Virus record (IMG/VR): IMGVR_UViG_3300009130_000014
Location: 25,607 to 89,606 of that record
DNA: 64,000 nt
Source of the DNA: a virus
Direction: 5' to 3' (one strand)
Position numbers and translations under genes: made by a program. The notes beneath the pieces are model-generated. The model was not told the DNA's origin, made no database searches, and saw nothing but the letters and a program-made list of their open reading frames with translations. Shown piece after piece: positions 10,072-22,900 of the stretch; positions within the stretch are counted from its first letter, which is position 1, and every line of letters begins with the position of its first letter.

Positions 10072-12617
10072 GTGGTATAAATAGATTTATGAGTCCTGTA
10101 AAGACTCAGTATCAGCAAACATATGTAGATCAATTCGTTCCTATGCCTTTTGAGCTTATGCAAAGAAGAGCTGAGACAGAACAAAAAAGATTTGATGAAG
10201 TAAGTGATTACTGGGATAAATTACAATCTCAGTTAAAGGCTAAAGTAGACGCTATAGATGATCCTATGAATCAAGAACAGATTCATGCATTACAATCTCA
10301 AGTAGAAGATGCTCTAGGTACAGCTAATGGAGATTGGAGAAAACTAGATAATGTAGTAAAGAATGCATCAAAGTCATGGAATAACTATATAAATTCAGAA
10401 CACGGAGCCTTAGCTACATCTAACAAAACGGCTATGGATGCTAATTCTAAACGTATTATAGATAGCAAGATGTCAGGAGAAATGAAAGATTTATATTCTC
10501 AAGCAGCATTAATAAATTACAGAAGAACAGGAGGAGCCTTGACTGGAGCCACTTATGAAAACTTTGAACCTTCTAAAGATATAGATCATCTATTTCAAAA
10601 AGTTGCAGATAATTTATACAAGCTTACTCCTGATAAAATTGCAGCGGCCAACTATGCTTATGAAGATAAAGGAAAGACTTTATTGAACTTTAAAACTATC
10701 AATGAGAATCTATCAGTATCAGATATAAGAAAAATGTCTGAATCTACTGTATATGCAGATGAAGCATGGAGGGATAAAACTACTAAAGATTTAAAAGTAT
10801 TAAAAACATTAGGGTATATTCCTGAAATGACTTTAGATGAATATAGAAAAGCTGTATACGAAAGAGACTTTTTAGGAAAATTTGATGCCATAGCCTTTAA
10901 CAAACATGATGAAACTCTTAATGCTAAACAAACTAAAGCAGGAGAGTTAAGTGATGAAGAAAACTTTAGATCACCTATTGTTGATTTTTCATTTAAAAAT
11001 AGATTTAATACAGGTGATAAAGGACTAAGTGAATTATCCAATGCAGGCAATGACGGTAATAAAGTTTTAGAATCTCAATCTCAAGCTATAGTAGGTTCTA
11101 CTTTAAATACTGTTATGGGGAAACTTAACTTAAAACCTCAGCAGTTCAATGAATTAATGAGAGACAAAGGATATGGAACTATAAAGGATGGCATCTTTGA
11201 ATCTTCTTTAGCTCAACAAAAAGATTTCTTAAATGCTCTTATTTCTAACCCAGAATCAATAGGATTGGATTTAAGTAAATCTATGTATAAAGAACTTAGC
11301 AATACCGCTAGACTTACTAGAAAGCAGCTAAACGATAATGAAAATTTACAGTTAGAGATACTTGAAGAAATAGTAGAAATAGGTGATGCTGTAGACGGGG
11401 TAACACTTTCTAAAGAAGAATTTGAAGCATATGAAAAATCTGTTAAAGATAGACAAAAGGGTATCGAAGAACTATCTAATATAATAGCAGATCCGGAAAG
11501 GTCTAAGGAAGAAATAGATGCTGCAAAAGCCCTTTTAAATTATGATGATTTAGGATCAACGAGCCCTAAAGAAACGGACAAGTTACTTAATATTCTAAAA
11601 GGTAATAATCCAACATTTTATAATATAGTGAAAGCTGGATTCTTAGGAACTTCCAATACCTCTGCGGCTGCCATTCATAGTGCGAATAACTATGATCCTT
11701 CTGATATAGAAAATTTAACACCTGCTCAGAAAATAGCATACAAGGCTAACAAGATTAAAAATTCAAATAAGTTTGGTAAAACATTATCTAATAGGGCAGA
11801 AGACGTAAAAAATGCTCAATCCATGAGACAGTTTAGAGGCAAGTTTTATATATATGATCAACAGGGCAAAATAGATGAAACTGCTACTAATAGATTAACT
11901 AAAGATATCAATCAAGCATTTAAAGATAAAAGAGAAAATTTCTTAAATGTGAATGTAACTCGTAAAGAGGGTAAAGAGAATGTTACTATGCCTTTACGTG
12001 AAGCTATAAAAACAGATGTTTCATTAGACTATCCTGACATACAACCTGATGAATTAGCGAAAAGAGTAGAGAAAAGAATAGATGAGATTTTTGATTCAAA
12101 ACAACCTTTGTCTTTTGGAAGCACAGATTTTAATGAAATGAGCATAGGAGGGAAATATCTTCTTAAGTCAGGAAAAAACGAAGACTTTCAATCTACCATG
12201 GATGAATTAATTCCTTCGGAGACCAAGGCCATCATACATAAAAATAGTATTATATCAAGAGCAGTTGAAAGTATACATGGCAAATCCTATATTACACCTG
12301 AAGTAACATTAAGGACTAATAAATTAGGAGTTGGAGAAAAACCCGGAAGTGTATCGGATCAAGTTGCTAGTGGAGGTAATTATGAAATAGTTATTGATTA
12401 TTCAGCTTTACCTGAAGGTCACTCATATAAAAAATTAGGTAGAGATTTAGTTCTTGGTAAAGAAGAAAGTAATAAACTCCTTAATAAAATATCTACTATG
12501 AAAGCTGATGCTGATTCTATGAAAGGTTATTATAAAACACCTTCAGGAGATTATATTCCTGTAGAAGATGCTATAAAAGAGTATGTTAAATTATATACTG
12601 AAGATATTACAAAATAA
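10068..12617 (+). CDS. Large helical virion cargo-like protein (849 aa)
   Basis: The N-terminus ('INRFMSPVKTQYQQTYVDQFVPMPFELM') resembles the start of a conserved crAss-like virion protein found just upstream of the RNA polymerase genes, usually considered cargo. Residues 30-450 are mostly charged helix with coiled-coil potential; no transmembrane segment and no catalytic motif are visible. The start ATGA overlaps the previous stop, and six bases separate it from the next gene. Function unknown; packaging inside the capsid or tail barrel and ejection with DNA is inference from position. Confidence 0.5.
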   Translation: MSGINRFMSPVKTQYQQTYVDQFVPMPFELMQRRAETEQKRFDEVSDYWDKLQSQLKAKVDAIDDPMNQEQIHALQSQVEDALGTANGDWRKLDNVVKNASKSWNNYINSEHGALATSNKTAMDANSKRIIDSKMSGEMKDLYSQAALINYRRTGGALTGATYENFEPSKDIDHLFQKVADNLYKLTPDKIAAANYAYEDKGKTLLNFKTINENLSVSDIRKMSESTVYADEAWRDKTTKDLKVLKTLGYIPEMTLDEYRKAVYERDFLGKFDAIAFNKHDETLNAKQTKAGELSDEENFRSPIVDFSFKNRFNTGDKGLSELSNAGNDGNKVLESQSQAIVGSTLNTVMGKLNLKPQQFNELMRDKGYGTIKDGIFESSLAQQKDFLNALISNPESIGLDLSKSMYKELSNTARLTRKQLNDNENLQLEILEEIVEIGDAVDGVTLSKEEFEAYEKSVKDRQKGIEELSNIIADPERSKEEIDAAKALLNYDDLGSTSPKETDKLLNILKGNNPTFYNIVKAGFLGTSNTSAAAIHSANNYDPSDIENLTPAQKIAYKANKIKNSNKFGKTLSNRAEDVKNAQSMRQFRGKFYIYDQQGKIDETATNRLTKDINQAFKDKRENFLNVNVTRKEGKENVTMPLREAIKTDVSLDYPDIQPDELAKRVEKRIDEIFDSKQPLSFGSTDFNEMSIGGKYLLKSGKNEDFQSTMDELIPSETKAIIHKNSIISRAVESIHGKSYITPEVTLRTNKLGVGEKPGSVSDQVASGGNYEIVIDYSALPEGHSYKKLGRDLVLGKEESNKLLNKISTMKADADSMKGYYKTPSGDYIPVEDAIKEYVKLYTEDITK

Positions 12618-12622
12618 TAATT

Positions 12623-15600
12623 ATGCCGGGAGATAATAATTTAGAAGCATGGGATTCACATATACAATCTCAGCATGCAAATACTAAAAATACTAGTAAT
12701 GAAGAAGCTGTCGCGTCCATTATGGACCAAAAAGATTTTTCTAGAGTATCCTATTCAGATAATCAATTAAGTGAAATAGCAGATAAGGGAATAGATCCTT
12801 TTGATGCTTACCAAAATAACTTTGATTTAAACAAAGAACTGTATGAAAGACAATCTGGACGTGAAGCTTTAACCAGAGCAGTAACTAACGGATTACATAA
12901 AGGATTATACTCTGTTGCTGAAAATACAGGTTATATGTTAGATATACCTCAATGGTTTCAGAACTTTGATAAATTCGACAACGATACTTCAAATTGGCTA
13001 TCGGAATGGGCTGCAGAACAAAAGCAAGAAATATCAGATGAAGCTCCTATATATTCCGAGGATATGTGGGATTTTGGATTTTGGGCTCAGATGACAGAAT
13101 CTACAGTAGATAGCGGATTAGGATTTGCACTGCCTGGAGCAGGAGCTGGTAAGCTTATAGGGACTGCAGGTAAAGCTGTCGCTAAAATACTACAAGCCAA
13201 AAAGGGAATAGATGCAGCTAGAGCTATGAATATAACTTCTAGGGTAGCTACTTCCATGCTTACTAATTACGCAGAATCTCAAATGATGGGGCAGGAATTA
13301 TATAAGAATATATATAATGAGGCCATAAAAAAAGGAGTAGATGCTGAAGAGGCTAAAAGAGTAGCTAATGAAGAAAAGCATAACTTTAGAATGTCTAATC
13401 TTTTTAATGTTGCTACAGATTATATTACATTAGGTAGAGCATTGGGGCCTAAAGCGGCTCTTACAGGAGGTGCTCAGAAAGGTAAGCTTGGTCTAGGTAA
13501 AGAGTTAGCTAAGCAAATGTCCGGAGAAGCTTTTGAAGAAGTTACAGGAGATTTCTTACAAAAAGAAGCTGAAAGAAGAGGGGGTATTAAATTAGGAACT
13601 AAAAAGAAAGACGATAGTTCTTTTTTAGGAAGAGCTTTTCAATTTGCAGTTTCAGATGAAGGTATTACTTCTGCAGTAGGAGGTTTAATGGGAGGCCCTG
13701 CTCAATCTTTAATGACAGGGGGTGCTTCTAAATTAGCCAAAGCTAGTTATGATAAAATGGGCTGGTCCGAATTAGAAAAGGAATTAGGTGAATATAAAGG
13801 TAATGCTCCCACTTTAGATGAACATGGATTAACGTCTGAAGATTTACAAACAATGGATCCTAAATTAACACTAAAGGATCATCTATTAACTATTAAACCT
13901 GAATTAAAAAATGACCCTGTTAAATTAAGTAAGGCGCTAGACGATCACAAAACAGCTTATGCTAAATATTCTCAGGATTATGATAAATTAAAATCAGAAA
14001 GGGAAGGTAAATCTCACCAAGTAAAGAAGTACAAAGAAGCTTTAAAACGTCATGAGGGGAATAAAAAAGCTCATGATGATGAAAGAGACCGTATAAAAAA
14101 AGATAACGAAAAAAGATTACAGGCTCGTAATACAGGTAAGATAGAGCAGACAAAAAGAGATGTCTCTAATTTCATTTCTCAGGATGTAGCATTTGAAGCA
14201 GAATATCTTGATGCATTAGAAAATGCGGATGTAGAAAAGATGAAAGCGGTAGAAAGTGAAAGATTCGAAAATATGTTTATAAGATATGCTAACAAACAAG
14301 CTGTCTTTCAGGAACATAAAGGAGATGGTTCTCTAGAAACTAGATTATTAGCGTATGCGGAGGACGAAAATGCCACAGAAGAGCAAAGAAAAAATGCAAC
14401 AAAAGCTTTATCCAAGCTAGAAGATTTAAGTGATCAGTATTATGATTTATTTAAAAGACATTCAGATAAGCCTCAAACAATGCAAAGAGCTTGGGAAACA
14501 AGATCTAGAATTAACGCATTAGAAGAAGTTTCTGAACAAATTAATAACAAAGAAGAAAAAATCACTTCTGATATAATTAAAAGTATTGAAAAAACTGGTG
14601 GTGAAATTTCAACTTCTGATATGGAAGCTGTAAAATTAACTAGAGAAATAAAAGGTCTTAGTAAAGCATTAGAGGTTGAATCCAGGTTAGAAGGTGTTAA
14701 AAATAGATTAAACAATAGAAAAAAAGAACTAGAGTCTAAACTATCTAAAATAGAAACCCCTAATACTAAATTAATATTACAATCAGAGAAGTTGGATTCT
14801 TTATATGATCTTTTATCTAAGAAACAAGATGTATTAAACACTAAAGATTTTTATTCTGAGTACTATAAAAGGTTTACTAAAGAAGGTTCAAAAGAACTAT
14901 TAAAAGAAAATAAAAATTTAATTCAGAATACCATATTAAAAACTTCTTTGGAGCATATGGATATAATCCCTACTATCATAAGCAGTAGAGATTTAAATCC
15001 AAAAGATAGAGAATTTCTATTAGATGTTTATAGTAAAAGAAAGGAGTTTCTAGAAAGGCAAGAAGTTAAAAATAAAGAAACATTAGAAAGAGCTAAGATT
15101 AGAAGAAAAGCCGCTTCTCAGTTAAAACAACAACTTGTTTCTCTTCGAGATATAGAGAATAAAGGAGAAGATAACAGAAAGGCTGACATAGAACAACAAG
15201 AAGCGATTATCCAAGAACAGGACGAAATCATAAAAGAACTAGATTCTGAATTTAATATTGAAAGTGAGATAGTAGATGATGCTATATTAGAATTTGATAG
15301 GAAATTAGAGGAAGGGCTTACTCCTACAGTATCAGATACATCTGAGTTATCCAAAGAGACTGACAATGAAGAAGTTAGAAATGCGGCATTGAATGCAGTA
15401 GCGGATAATAATGTAAACGAGCCTATAAAAGAGCCTTCTATCGCTCCTCGTCATTTACCTGATGGAGATAATCAACTTTCTATATCCCCTACTATTAATG
15501 ATGCAAATGACAGCAACAAAGAGGCTAGCGATTTATCATTGGCTTATATATCCGGAACTGATAACGATCCTTATTGGATTAACAATAGCGATTCTGCTAT

Positions 15601-16936
15601 AGCAGATTGGGTAGAAAATCCTGCCGTCAATGGAGTAGGACATTCTATGAGTATAGAAGTTGATCCAGAGTTTGATAGCAAAGATCCTAACCAAAGAGGT
15701 TACCGTTATTATGTTTTAAATAAAGAAGGAAATAAAATAAAATTAGGAGGTAAATATGTGTATGGATGGCTCCGAGTACCTAAAGGAGATTCCCCTTCCG
15801 ATAAAGCATTAAAATCATATAGGTCTAAATTAGATAAAGAATTGAAACAAGGGACTTTAGATAAAAATAGACCTAAGATTGATTATATAAGTAATGGGGT
15901 TTTAATGCAAGAAAAAGGTCTTAGAAATAATATTCTTGAAAAACTAAATAAAGAAGGAAAAGATCTTACTCTTACTATAAAGCAAGGTGTAGAATACATA
16001 GAAAGCCTTTCAGACGAAGGAGGTGTTTCTTTTACTAAAGAAGACGGTAAAACATTAACATCTAAAAATGAAAAAGGAGAAGGGTTTCTTCATGCTATGA
16101 TTAAAACTGCAAGCGGAAAAGATTTCCCTTTAAGAATGAACTCTAGAAAGTTAAATGAATCTGAAGTAGACGCTATTTATAATATATATAAAGATTTCTT
16201 TAAAGGAGCTTCATCTAAAAGTCGAATTAACAGTAAACATATAAAAGGTAATATATCATATAAAGAAGCTTTAGATTTATTGATATTTGAAGGACCTAAA
16301 TCAATAGCTACAGACTATCCTATTTTCTTTGAGTTTAAGGATAAAAAAGCAAAAACCCCGTCTAGATTAATATTAGGAGATAATCTAGATTCTCCAATAA
16401 CAGATATTGTAGCAGAGGAACAACGTGTTAAGGACTATTTATCTAAGATGTGGAGAACTCATCAGATGGATATGATCAACAAGGACATGCAAGTTAAAGG
16501 TGAGATAGAATGGTTCGATTCTAAAATTAACTCCTCTACTCATTATAATGAATTTCTATTTAACGAAGGAGCCGCTTCTACTAATGCTGTTATCCCACAA
16601 GGTATATTCTTTACGAGACCTATAATAAGATTAAATGATTCAAGTGAATGGGGATTTAGCAAAGGTTCTAAAAGCAAAGTTAAAGTGACAGTCCCTTCTG
16701 AGAATGCAGCATTTACTGAATCAGACGGAGGTCCTGTCCTAGATTTTAATAAGATAGTAAAAAGTAAATCTGAAACACAGCAACCTTCATCTAGTGTTGA
16801 AGTTAAAAAAGTAGATTCTTTTAAAGAACAACAACCTGAAAGCGAACCTGCCAGAAGGAGGAGGTCTCCAGGATTAAAAAAGACATTTAATTCTGATAGT
16901 ACAGAGGAAGCAATGACAGAAGAAAATTGCGAATAA
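12623..16936 (+). CDS. Giant internal virion/cargo protein (1437 aa)
   Basis: The N-terminal ~370 residues contain small-residue-rich, amphipathic or hydrophobic stretches ('DSGLGFALPGAGAGKLIGTAGKAV' about residues 172-195; 'AVGGLMGGPAQSLMTGGASKLA' about 352-373), which could contact the host envelope. A long charged helical and coiled-coil middle (about 400-930) follows, then a more globular C-terminal part rich in beta-type sequence. The last ~60 residues are low-complexity and charged. It directly precedes the RNA polymerase gene with a 35-base AT-rich gap. crAss-like phages carry such giants next to the virion polymerase; ejection into the cell is inferred. No enzyme motif was recognised. 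Confidence 0.5.
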   Translation: MPGDNNLEAWDSHIQSQHANTKNTSNEEAVASIMDQKDFSRVSYSDNQLSEIADKGIDPFDAYQNNFDLNKELYERQSGREALTRAVTNGLHKGLYSVAENTGYMLDIPQWFQNFDKFDNDTSNWLSEWAAEQKQEISDEAPIYSEDMWDFGFWAQMTESTVDSGLGFALPGAGAGKLIGTAGKAVAKILQAKKGIDAARAMNITSRVATSMLTNYAESQMMGQELYKNIYNEAIKKGVDAEEAKRVANEEKHNFRMSNLFNVATDYITLGRALGPKAALTGGAQKGKLGLGKELAKQMSGEAFEEVTGDFLQKEAERRGGIKLGTKKKDDSSFLGRAFQFAVSDEGITSAVGGLMGGPAQSLMTGGASKLAKASYDKMGWSELEKELGEYKGNAPTLDEHGLTSEDLQTMDPKLTLKDHLLTIKPELKNDPVKLSKALDDHKTAYAKYSQDYDKLKSEREGKSHQVKKYKEALKRHEGNKKAHDDERDRIKKDNEKRLQARNTGKIEQTKRDVSNFISQDVAFEAEYLDALENADVEKMKAVESERFENMFIRYANKQAVFQEHKGDGSLETRLLAYAEDENATEEQRKNATKALSKLEDLSDQYYDLFKRHSDKPQTMQRAWETRSRINALEEVSEQINNKEEKITSDIIKSIEKTGGEISTSDMEAVKLTREIKGLSKALEVESRLEGVKNRLNNRKKELESKLSKIETPNTKLILQSEKLDSLYDLLSKKQDVLNTKDFYSEYYKRFTKEGSKELLKENKNLIQNTILKTSLEHMDIIPTIISSRDLNPKDREFLLDVYSKRKEFLERQEVKNKETLERAKIRRKAASQLKQQLVSLRDIENKGEDNRKADIEQQEAIIQEQDEIIKELDSEFNIESEIVDDAILEFDRKLEEGLTPTVSDTSELSKETDNEEVRNAALNAVADNNVNEPIKEPSIAPRHLPDGDNQLSISPTINDANDSNKEASDLSLAYISGTDNDPYWINNSDSAIADWVENPAVNGVGHSMSIEVDPEFDSKDPNQRGYRYYVLNKEGNKIKLGGKYVYGWLRVPKGDSPSDKALKSYRSKLDKELKQGTLDKNRPKIDYISNGVLMQEKGLRNNILEKLNKEGKDLTLTIKQGVEYIESLSDEGGVSFTKEDGKTLTSKNEKGEGFLHAMIKTASGKDFPLRMNSRKLNESEVDAIYNIYKDFFKGASSKSRINSKHIKGNISYKEALDLLIFEGPKSIATDYPIFFEFKDKKAKTPSRLILGDNLDSPITDIVAEEQRVKDYLSKMWRTHQMDMINKDMQVKGEIEWFDSKINSSTHYNEFLFNEGAASTNAVIPQGIFFTRPIIRLNDSSEWGFSKGSKSKVKVTVPSENAAFTESDGGPVLDFNKIVKSKSETQQPSSSVEVKKVDSFKEQQPESEPARRRRSPGLKKTFNSDSTEEAMTEENCE

Positions 16937-16971
16937 CTTTAATTTTACTTAATTTTATAAAAAGATAAAGA

Positions 16972-19900
16972 ATGGCTTGTACATATAATTATAAAGGAAC
17001 TCAGTATACTCAAGAAGAATATATCGAACTACTAAAAGAAAGTAATAAAACTTTAAATGATGAAATTTCTCATATAAAAGAATTACTACCGAATGCCCCT
17101 GTTAATATCGTTAACGGATTGTTACAAATCCCAGGTGGTTTTGCAGAAGGAGTGTTTGATAAAAACATGATTATACTAAGTGATGAGGCAGAAAGTGGAA
17201 CTGCTTATCATGAAGCGTTCCATTATGTTTCTCAACTTTATTTAAGCCCAGAAGGAAGAAGAAAGCTATATGATTCTTTTAAAGGATCTGTTAATATATC
17301 AGATGCTCAAGTAGAAGAATTACTTGCTGATCAATTTTCAGATTATATGAAAGGTAGAGTAAGCACTAAGCTTCATCCTGTAGTAGAATATTTCTATAAC
17401 CTGTTACAAGATTTCCTTAACTTATTTAGAAATGAAAAAAATAAAATATTTAATAACATATCTAGAGGGAAATATTCATATAAACCTACAAGTCATTCAG
17501 AATCAGTTCTTTATAAAAAATCAGAAAATTTAAAAGGTTTATCTGAAGAATGGGTAAATGACATGGTTCAGTATATGAGTATGTCTATGGTAGAATATTC
17601 AGGGATCATAGCCGATGCAAGTGAAGGGGTAAATGATTTAGAAATAATATCCGATCAAATATATAATGATATATTTGACGCATATGAAAAGGCAAAAGCC
17701 GACGGTAATTCTGATATAGCAGGTCACTTATACATAGCCACACAAGAAGGTAAATTTGAAGATTTAATAGATTTAGCTAAAAAAAGATTATCTCAGTTTA
17801 AGATAGCAGAGGAAATTAAAAAGAAAGAATCACTAAACGAAGAGGCAAAAGAAGAAAACCTTTCTGGAGATCTTGGTTTAACTAGTTCTTTGAATATATC
17901 CGCAAAAAATAATGCAAGGGCGGAGACAAGAATGATGTTAACATTCTTACAAGATTCTAGCTATGATTCTAAATTCTTTGGAGATTATATAAAAGCACCT
18001 TTAGATTTTTCTAAAAACTGGAACATATTAAGCAAGGAGTTATCAGGAATAGTAAGTACTAATGAAGAGACAGAAGGTCAGTTAATGTTAAAAAAGGTTA
18101 AGTCTTTATCAAAAACTCACCCTCAGTTTAAAACATTATATTCTATGTTAACTAGTGATGAGGTATTAGATTCTACTAAAACTAAATTCTATTCTTCTTT
18201 CTCTAATGGTAGGATAGATTATATAGGAGGTATTATACAACATCATAAGTCTAAAGCAGGTAAGGACACTAGTATTTATAAGCAGACTACAGGAGATGAA
18301 CAAAGTGTTTCTAAAACGTTGATAAAAGAAGGCGTTAGTTCTTTTATAGATATATATGGAGAGAAACCTGATTTGGAAAGAATGACTGCTGCAGCAAAAG
18401 CTTTACACCAAATATCAAAAGCGGTAGATGATTCTTTTAATACTAACGATAAAGAAATACCTAACGAGTTAATAGATCAGATTATATATAAAACATTGCC
18501 TAGTTTTTTCAATAGGCTAGGTCTAAACATATCAGGGAATGCTATAGCAGATTATGCAAATACTAAAAGTTCAGATAAAAGCATCCAATTAAAGAAGCTT
18601 ATGAAAGAGCTTTCTTATGCTATATATCCTAAAACAGGACATAAGGATTTTTCTAAATTAAGAACTACTAAGTACGACGGAGAAACATTATATGGATCTC
18701 ATGTTAAAGGATTTGATGCGGATAAGAATTTCATTAATAATACTTCAATAATGAAAAACTTATTTAAACATCAAGCTACTTATAGTGATTTACCAGGAGA
18801 CAATTCTGTTTTAGGTCCTGACGGGAATATGTATTATAAGGAAACGCAAAATAGTATGGCTGTTAAAACTCTTCAGCGTTTTAAAAACGGAGAGCTTTTT
18901 GATCAAATGTTAAACAGCAGATACCATAGATATTCTGAACTACTTAAAAAGGTAGCAAAAGATTATGAAGCTTCTAAAAATAACCCAAATGCCTTTTCTT
19001 TAAACTTAAGAACTTTCTTATTTAATAAGACAGAAGGAGAGGCTGGATCGGAAGCTACAGGAAAGGATATATTAAGTTTGGACGAACAGCTTGATAGAAT
19101 GAATAAAGTACTAAGAGGATCTGTCGCTAAGGGTAAGTCTATATACACTATCCTTACCATGGCTGATAAAAGTACTATACATCATTTAGCAGGAGCAGGG
19201 TTTGAGCGTTTTTCATATAATGAAGATAATACAACAGCGGTTGATAAATTTTATAATTATGCTCTTGCTGAGATAGAACGAATATCAATGAGTCTCAGAG
19301 ATGACTCTGTTTCCACCATAGATTTTTATGGCACAAAAGATAATAATTTAAAATCTTTCTGGTTTCCAGAACTTTCTAAAGATGGAAATTTAGCAAAAGA
19401 AATAAACTTATATAACGAAGACGGTACCGCTAATACTCTAGCGTCAGCAGAACGTATAAAAGACTATATAGAGTCAGTATTAGATGAAAGAATTAAAGCA
19501 GAAGAGTCTTACATATCAGACGCATTACGTGATGAAGATGGATATATTAAAGGTATAGACAGAGACATACAAAATGAATATAGGATACTAGAAGGCGATA
19601 AACTTGTAAAAGACTCTGAGGATGGTTATACATATAAAGACGGTATGTCGGATCTTATTTCAGATTACGCACTTAATTCAATAATTAAAAATATTGAGTT
19701 TACTATGTTATTTACAGGAGACCCTGCATTTTATAAAGATTTATCAAAACGTACCCCTGCTACTATCGCTACAGGGTATGATTTAATATTGGATAATATA
19801 AGAAGAAAGTTCAAAGTAGCAGTAGGGTCTGATATAGAACTACAATCATCTTTGTATGACGAATATAAAAAATACTTTGAAGATAATAACTTAGACCCTG

Positions 19901-22900
19901 ATGTATTAGCTCCTTATGATAAAAATGAGGATCTTGGTAGAGACGGAGTAAATCAAGCAGATGCTCAAGGATATATAACACCTGAAAGGTTTAAAGAAAT
20001 AGCCATCGGATTAGGGAAATGGGAAAAGACTAAGCATGATAAAATATTCAAAGCTTTAAACGAAGGAAGTACTGATCGAGATTACCTTCTTGAAATTCAA
20101 AAACTAATAACTGAAATGGGAGTTCCTGAAGGTCAACCTCTTAAAGGAATGCATTTTGAATTAGTTAAAGACGGAGATGTTATGAGACCTGTTTATTTAA
20201 AATACTCTCAGGCAGTATTATGGCCGGGTGTTATAAAAGGTACTAAACTAGTAAAGTTAGCTTCTGCTATGAAATCTAGTAAGACTGACGAATTTGTATT
20301 TAAAAGTGGAGTTAAGGTAGGTTCAAAAGATGTTTCAACTATAGATTTTAATAATATAAAACTATCTCCTTTTGAACTAGATAATTTTTATTGGAAACTT
20401 CAACAAGATCTCCCTTCTAAATATCATAAAAAAGGAAGAGCTCTTGTAGGTTCACAGCCTAAAAAAAATATCATAGCTAATATAACAGATAGGATGATTG
20501 GAGACAGAGAAGGTCGTGAGGTAGCGCAAGATGTACATAGAATAGAAGGAATGCTTTCTGATATAGAAAAGGATATTCTAGATTCTAAATGGGGAGTAAG
20601 GAATAATAAAGCAAACAAAGATTATATCTTAAAAGATTTAATAGAAGGGTTTAGAGAAGAAGATATCCCTGAAAATATTATAGAAATGGCTGAGGCAGGT
20701 GTTCCTTTAGACATGATCTTACAGAGATCTACTCAGATTGATTCCATGCTTCATTCTAAAATAACTAAAGCAGTAGTTAAGTTAAAGAGTCCGGGAGGAG
20801 CTTTTGTCCAAATGTCTAATGCAGGTTTTTCTAAAATGACAGGAATCTCAGATCTTACCGACTTACCTTTAGATGATTTAAATGGGGTAATTCACTTAAA
20901 GAATGTAGACGAATTAAAAGGTCCTAGAAAAGTAAATGGAGTTACGGTTCCGGGAGATGTTTATCTGCCCCATAGTGTTATTTCTGATTTATTTGAAGCA
21001 AAGCCCGAGTTAAACGATAAGCTAAAAGCAGGAACTTTAAAAGGTAGTGATGTAGCTGAATATTTAGGCGATACCATAGAGAATCTTATAGGATATCGTA
21101 TTCCTAACCAAGGGATGTCGTCTATTGATGTATTAAATATTGCAGGTATACTACCTCCTCATATGGGCGATACTATAGTAACCTATACAGAAATTACAGC
21201 TAAAACAGGTTCCGATTTTGATATTGATAAAATGTATGTAATGATGCCACATACAAAATATAATAAAAAAACCGGATTGATGGAAGTTATAGATATGGAT
21301 TCAGATGAACTATATTTTCAGATACACGATTTAAAAAAGAAATTAAAAGAAGGTAGGGGCGAAGTAGGAAATAAAAAACTTCAACAAGCTATATCTTCTA
21401 AAACAGAACTATTAAAAAAGGCTTTAGAGAACGAAAGAATCAAAATATGGGGAGAAATTCTATTAGCAGACGCTACATATGGAGATTTAGTTACCCCTCT
21501 TGATTCAGAGTTTTTAAAAGACGATGCATATTATATCTCATTCTTAGAAGAAATAAGAAAAAACCCAGGAGAAGTTTCTGGTATATTAGATATGAGAATC
21601 GAAGATGTATTAAAGAGTTCTAATAGAATGGAACTTTCTAAAAAATATTTTAAGAATAAACCTGTTAAGGCTTTAGAATTTGCAAGTCCTTCTTATCAAT
21701 TAGAGGTTAAGAAAAGAAACATGGCAGGTAAAGCAGGTGTAGGTCAAACAGCCAATCACCTTACTCATCATGCACTAGCTCAAGAAGCAGAACTTTACTT
21801 GAAGTATAGTTTAGGGGTAGGTAACCAAGTGAGTAACCAAGATGGTAACCTAGTGGATTTGAGCGGTACCGATGTAGAAGAAAATGCTAATACTCAACCA
21901 AAAAGAACTATAACAGGAGTTATATCGGCTTGGTTAAATGCCTATGTAGATAATGCAAAAGATCCTTATATCAGTTTAATTAATAATAATACAAAGACTG
22001 CCAATACTGTATTTCTTATGTTACGTGCAGGAGTTAGTCCTGAATTTGTTAATAGATTTATAAGCCAGCCTCTTATTAAAGAATATATTGAAACTGAATT
22101 TGAATCAGATAATAATGCGGTAGATACTATTTTTAAAGTAGGTAAAACTAATAAGGTTGTTGAAGGAGTTGTATCTTCTGTAGATAGCGGTACAGAAACA
22201 TCTTTTCAAAAAGTTACTAATAATTCTGAAGATACAAGTGTAGCAGATTTAAGATCTTTTGATATAATAAGCTTAGAGGATCAAATTTTAAACTACGATG
22301 AAGCAAGTCCTACTCAAATTAGTCTATTAAATAAATTCTTAGAAATTCAAGATGCTGCAAATAAACTTAACGAAGCAGTAAAAGCTAGTAAAGCAGATAC
22401 AGAGGGAACTTACGGGAACAGTGCCGGTAACTTTATAGCACGTCAGAGAAAGAAATCAGTTGAATCAGAAGGGTTTGTAGGAAACTTTAGTAAATTATTT
22501 GATGGGACTATGTTAGGTGTATTTCATGATAATAGTGTAGAAAATGCTAAAAATGTATTAAGTGGACTCACTATATTAAAAACACCTTTTGCAGAAAAAT
22601 CAGTAAAAGATATTGCTTATATAACAGGTTTAAATAAAGATGGATTTGTAACTAATGAGAAATTAGTCAATAAAGTATATTCGGGGTTGAAAACTTACAT
22701 GTACGGTAAGTATGCGGGTTTTGATATTAACGATGCTACAAGAAGGGTTATATTAAAGCGAACTCCTGAATTTTTAATGCAGTTAAAACAATCACATCCT
22801 AATAATCCTCTTGTGAAAGCACTGACTCCTGTTCAAACTAAAGAAGGACTTAAGATATCTCTTCGATCTAAAGTTAAATCAGGATATGAATCTGATGTAT

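Noticed and set aside
10658-11050. Minus-strand open frames inside plus-strand giants (for example 130 residues here)
   Set aside because: They have low-complexity composition (Ser/Leu-rich) and lie wholly within well-supported genes on the other strand.
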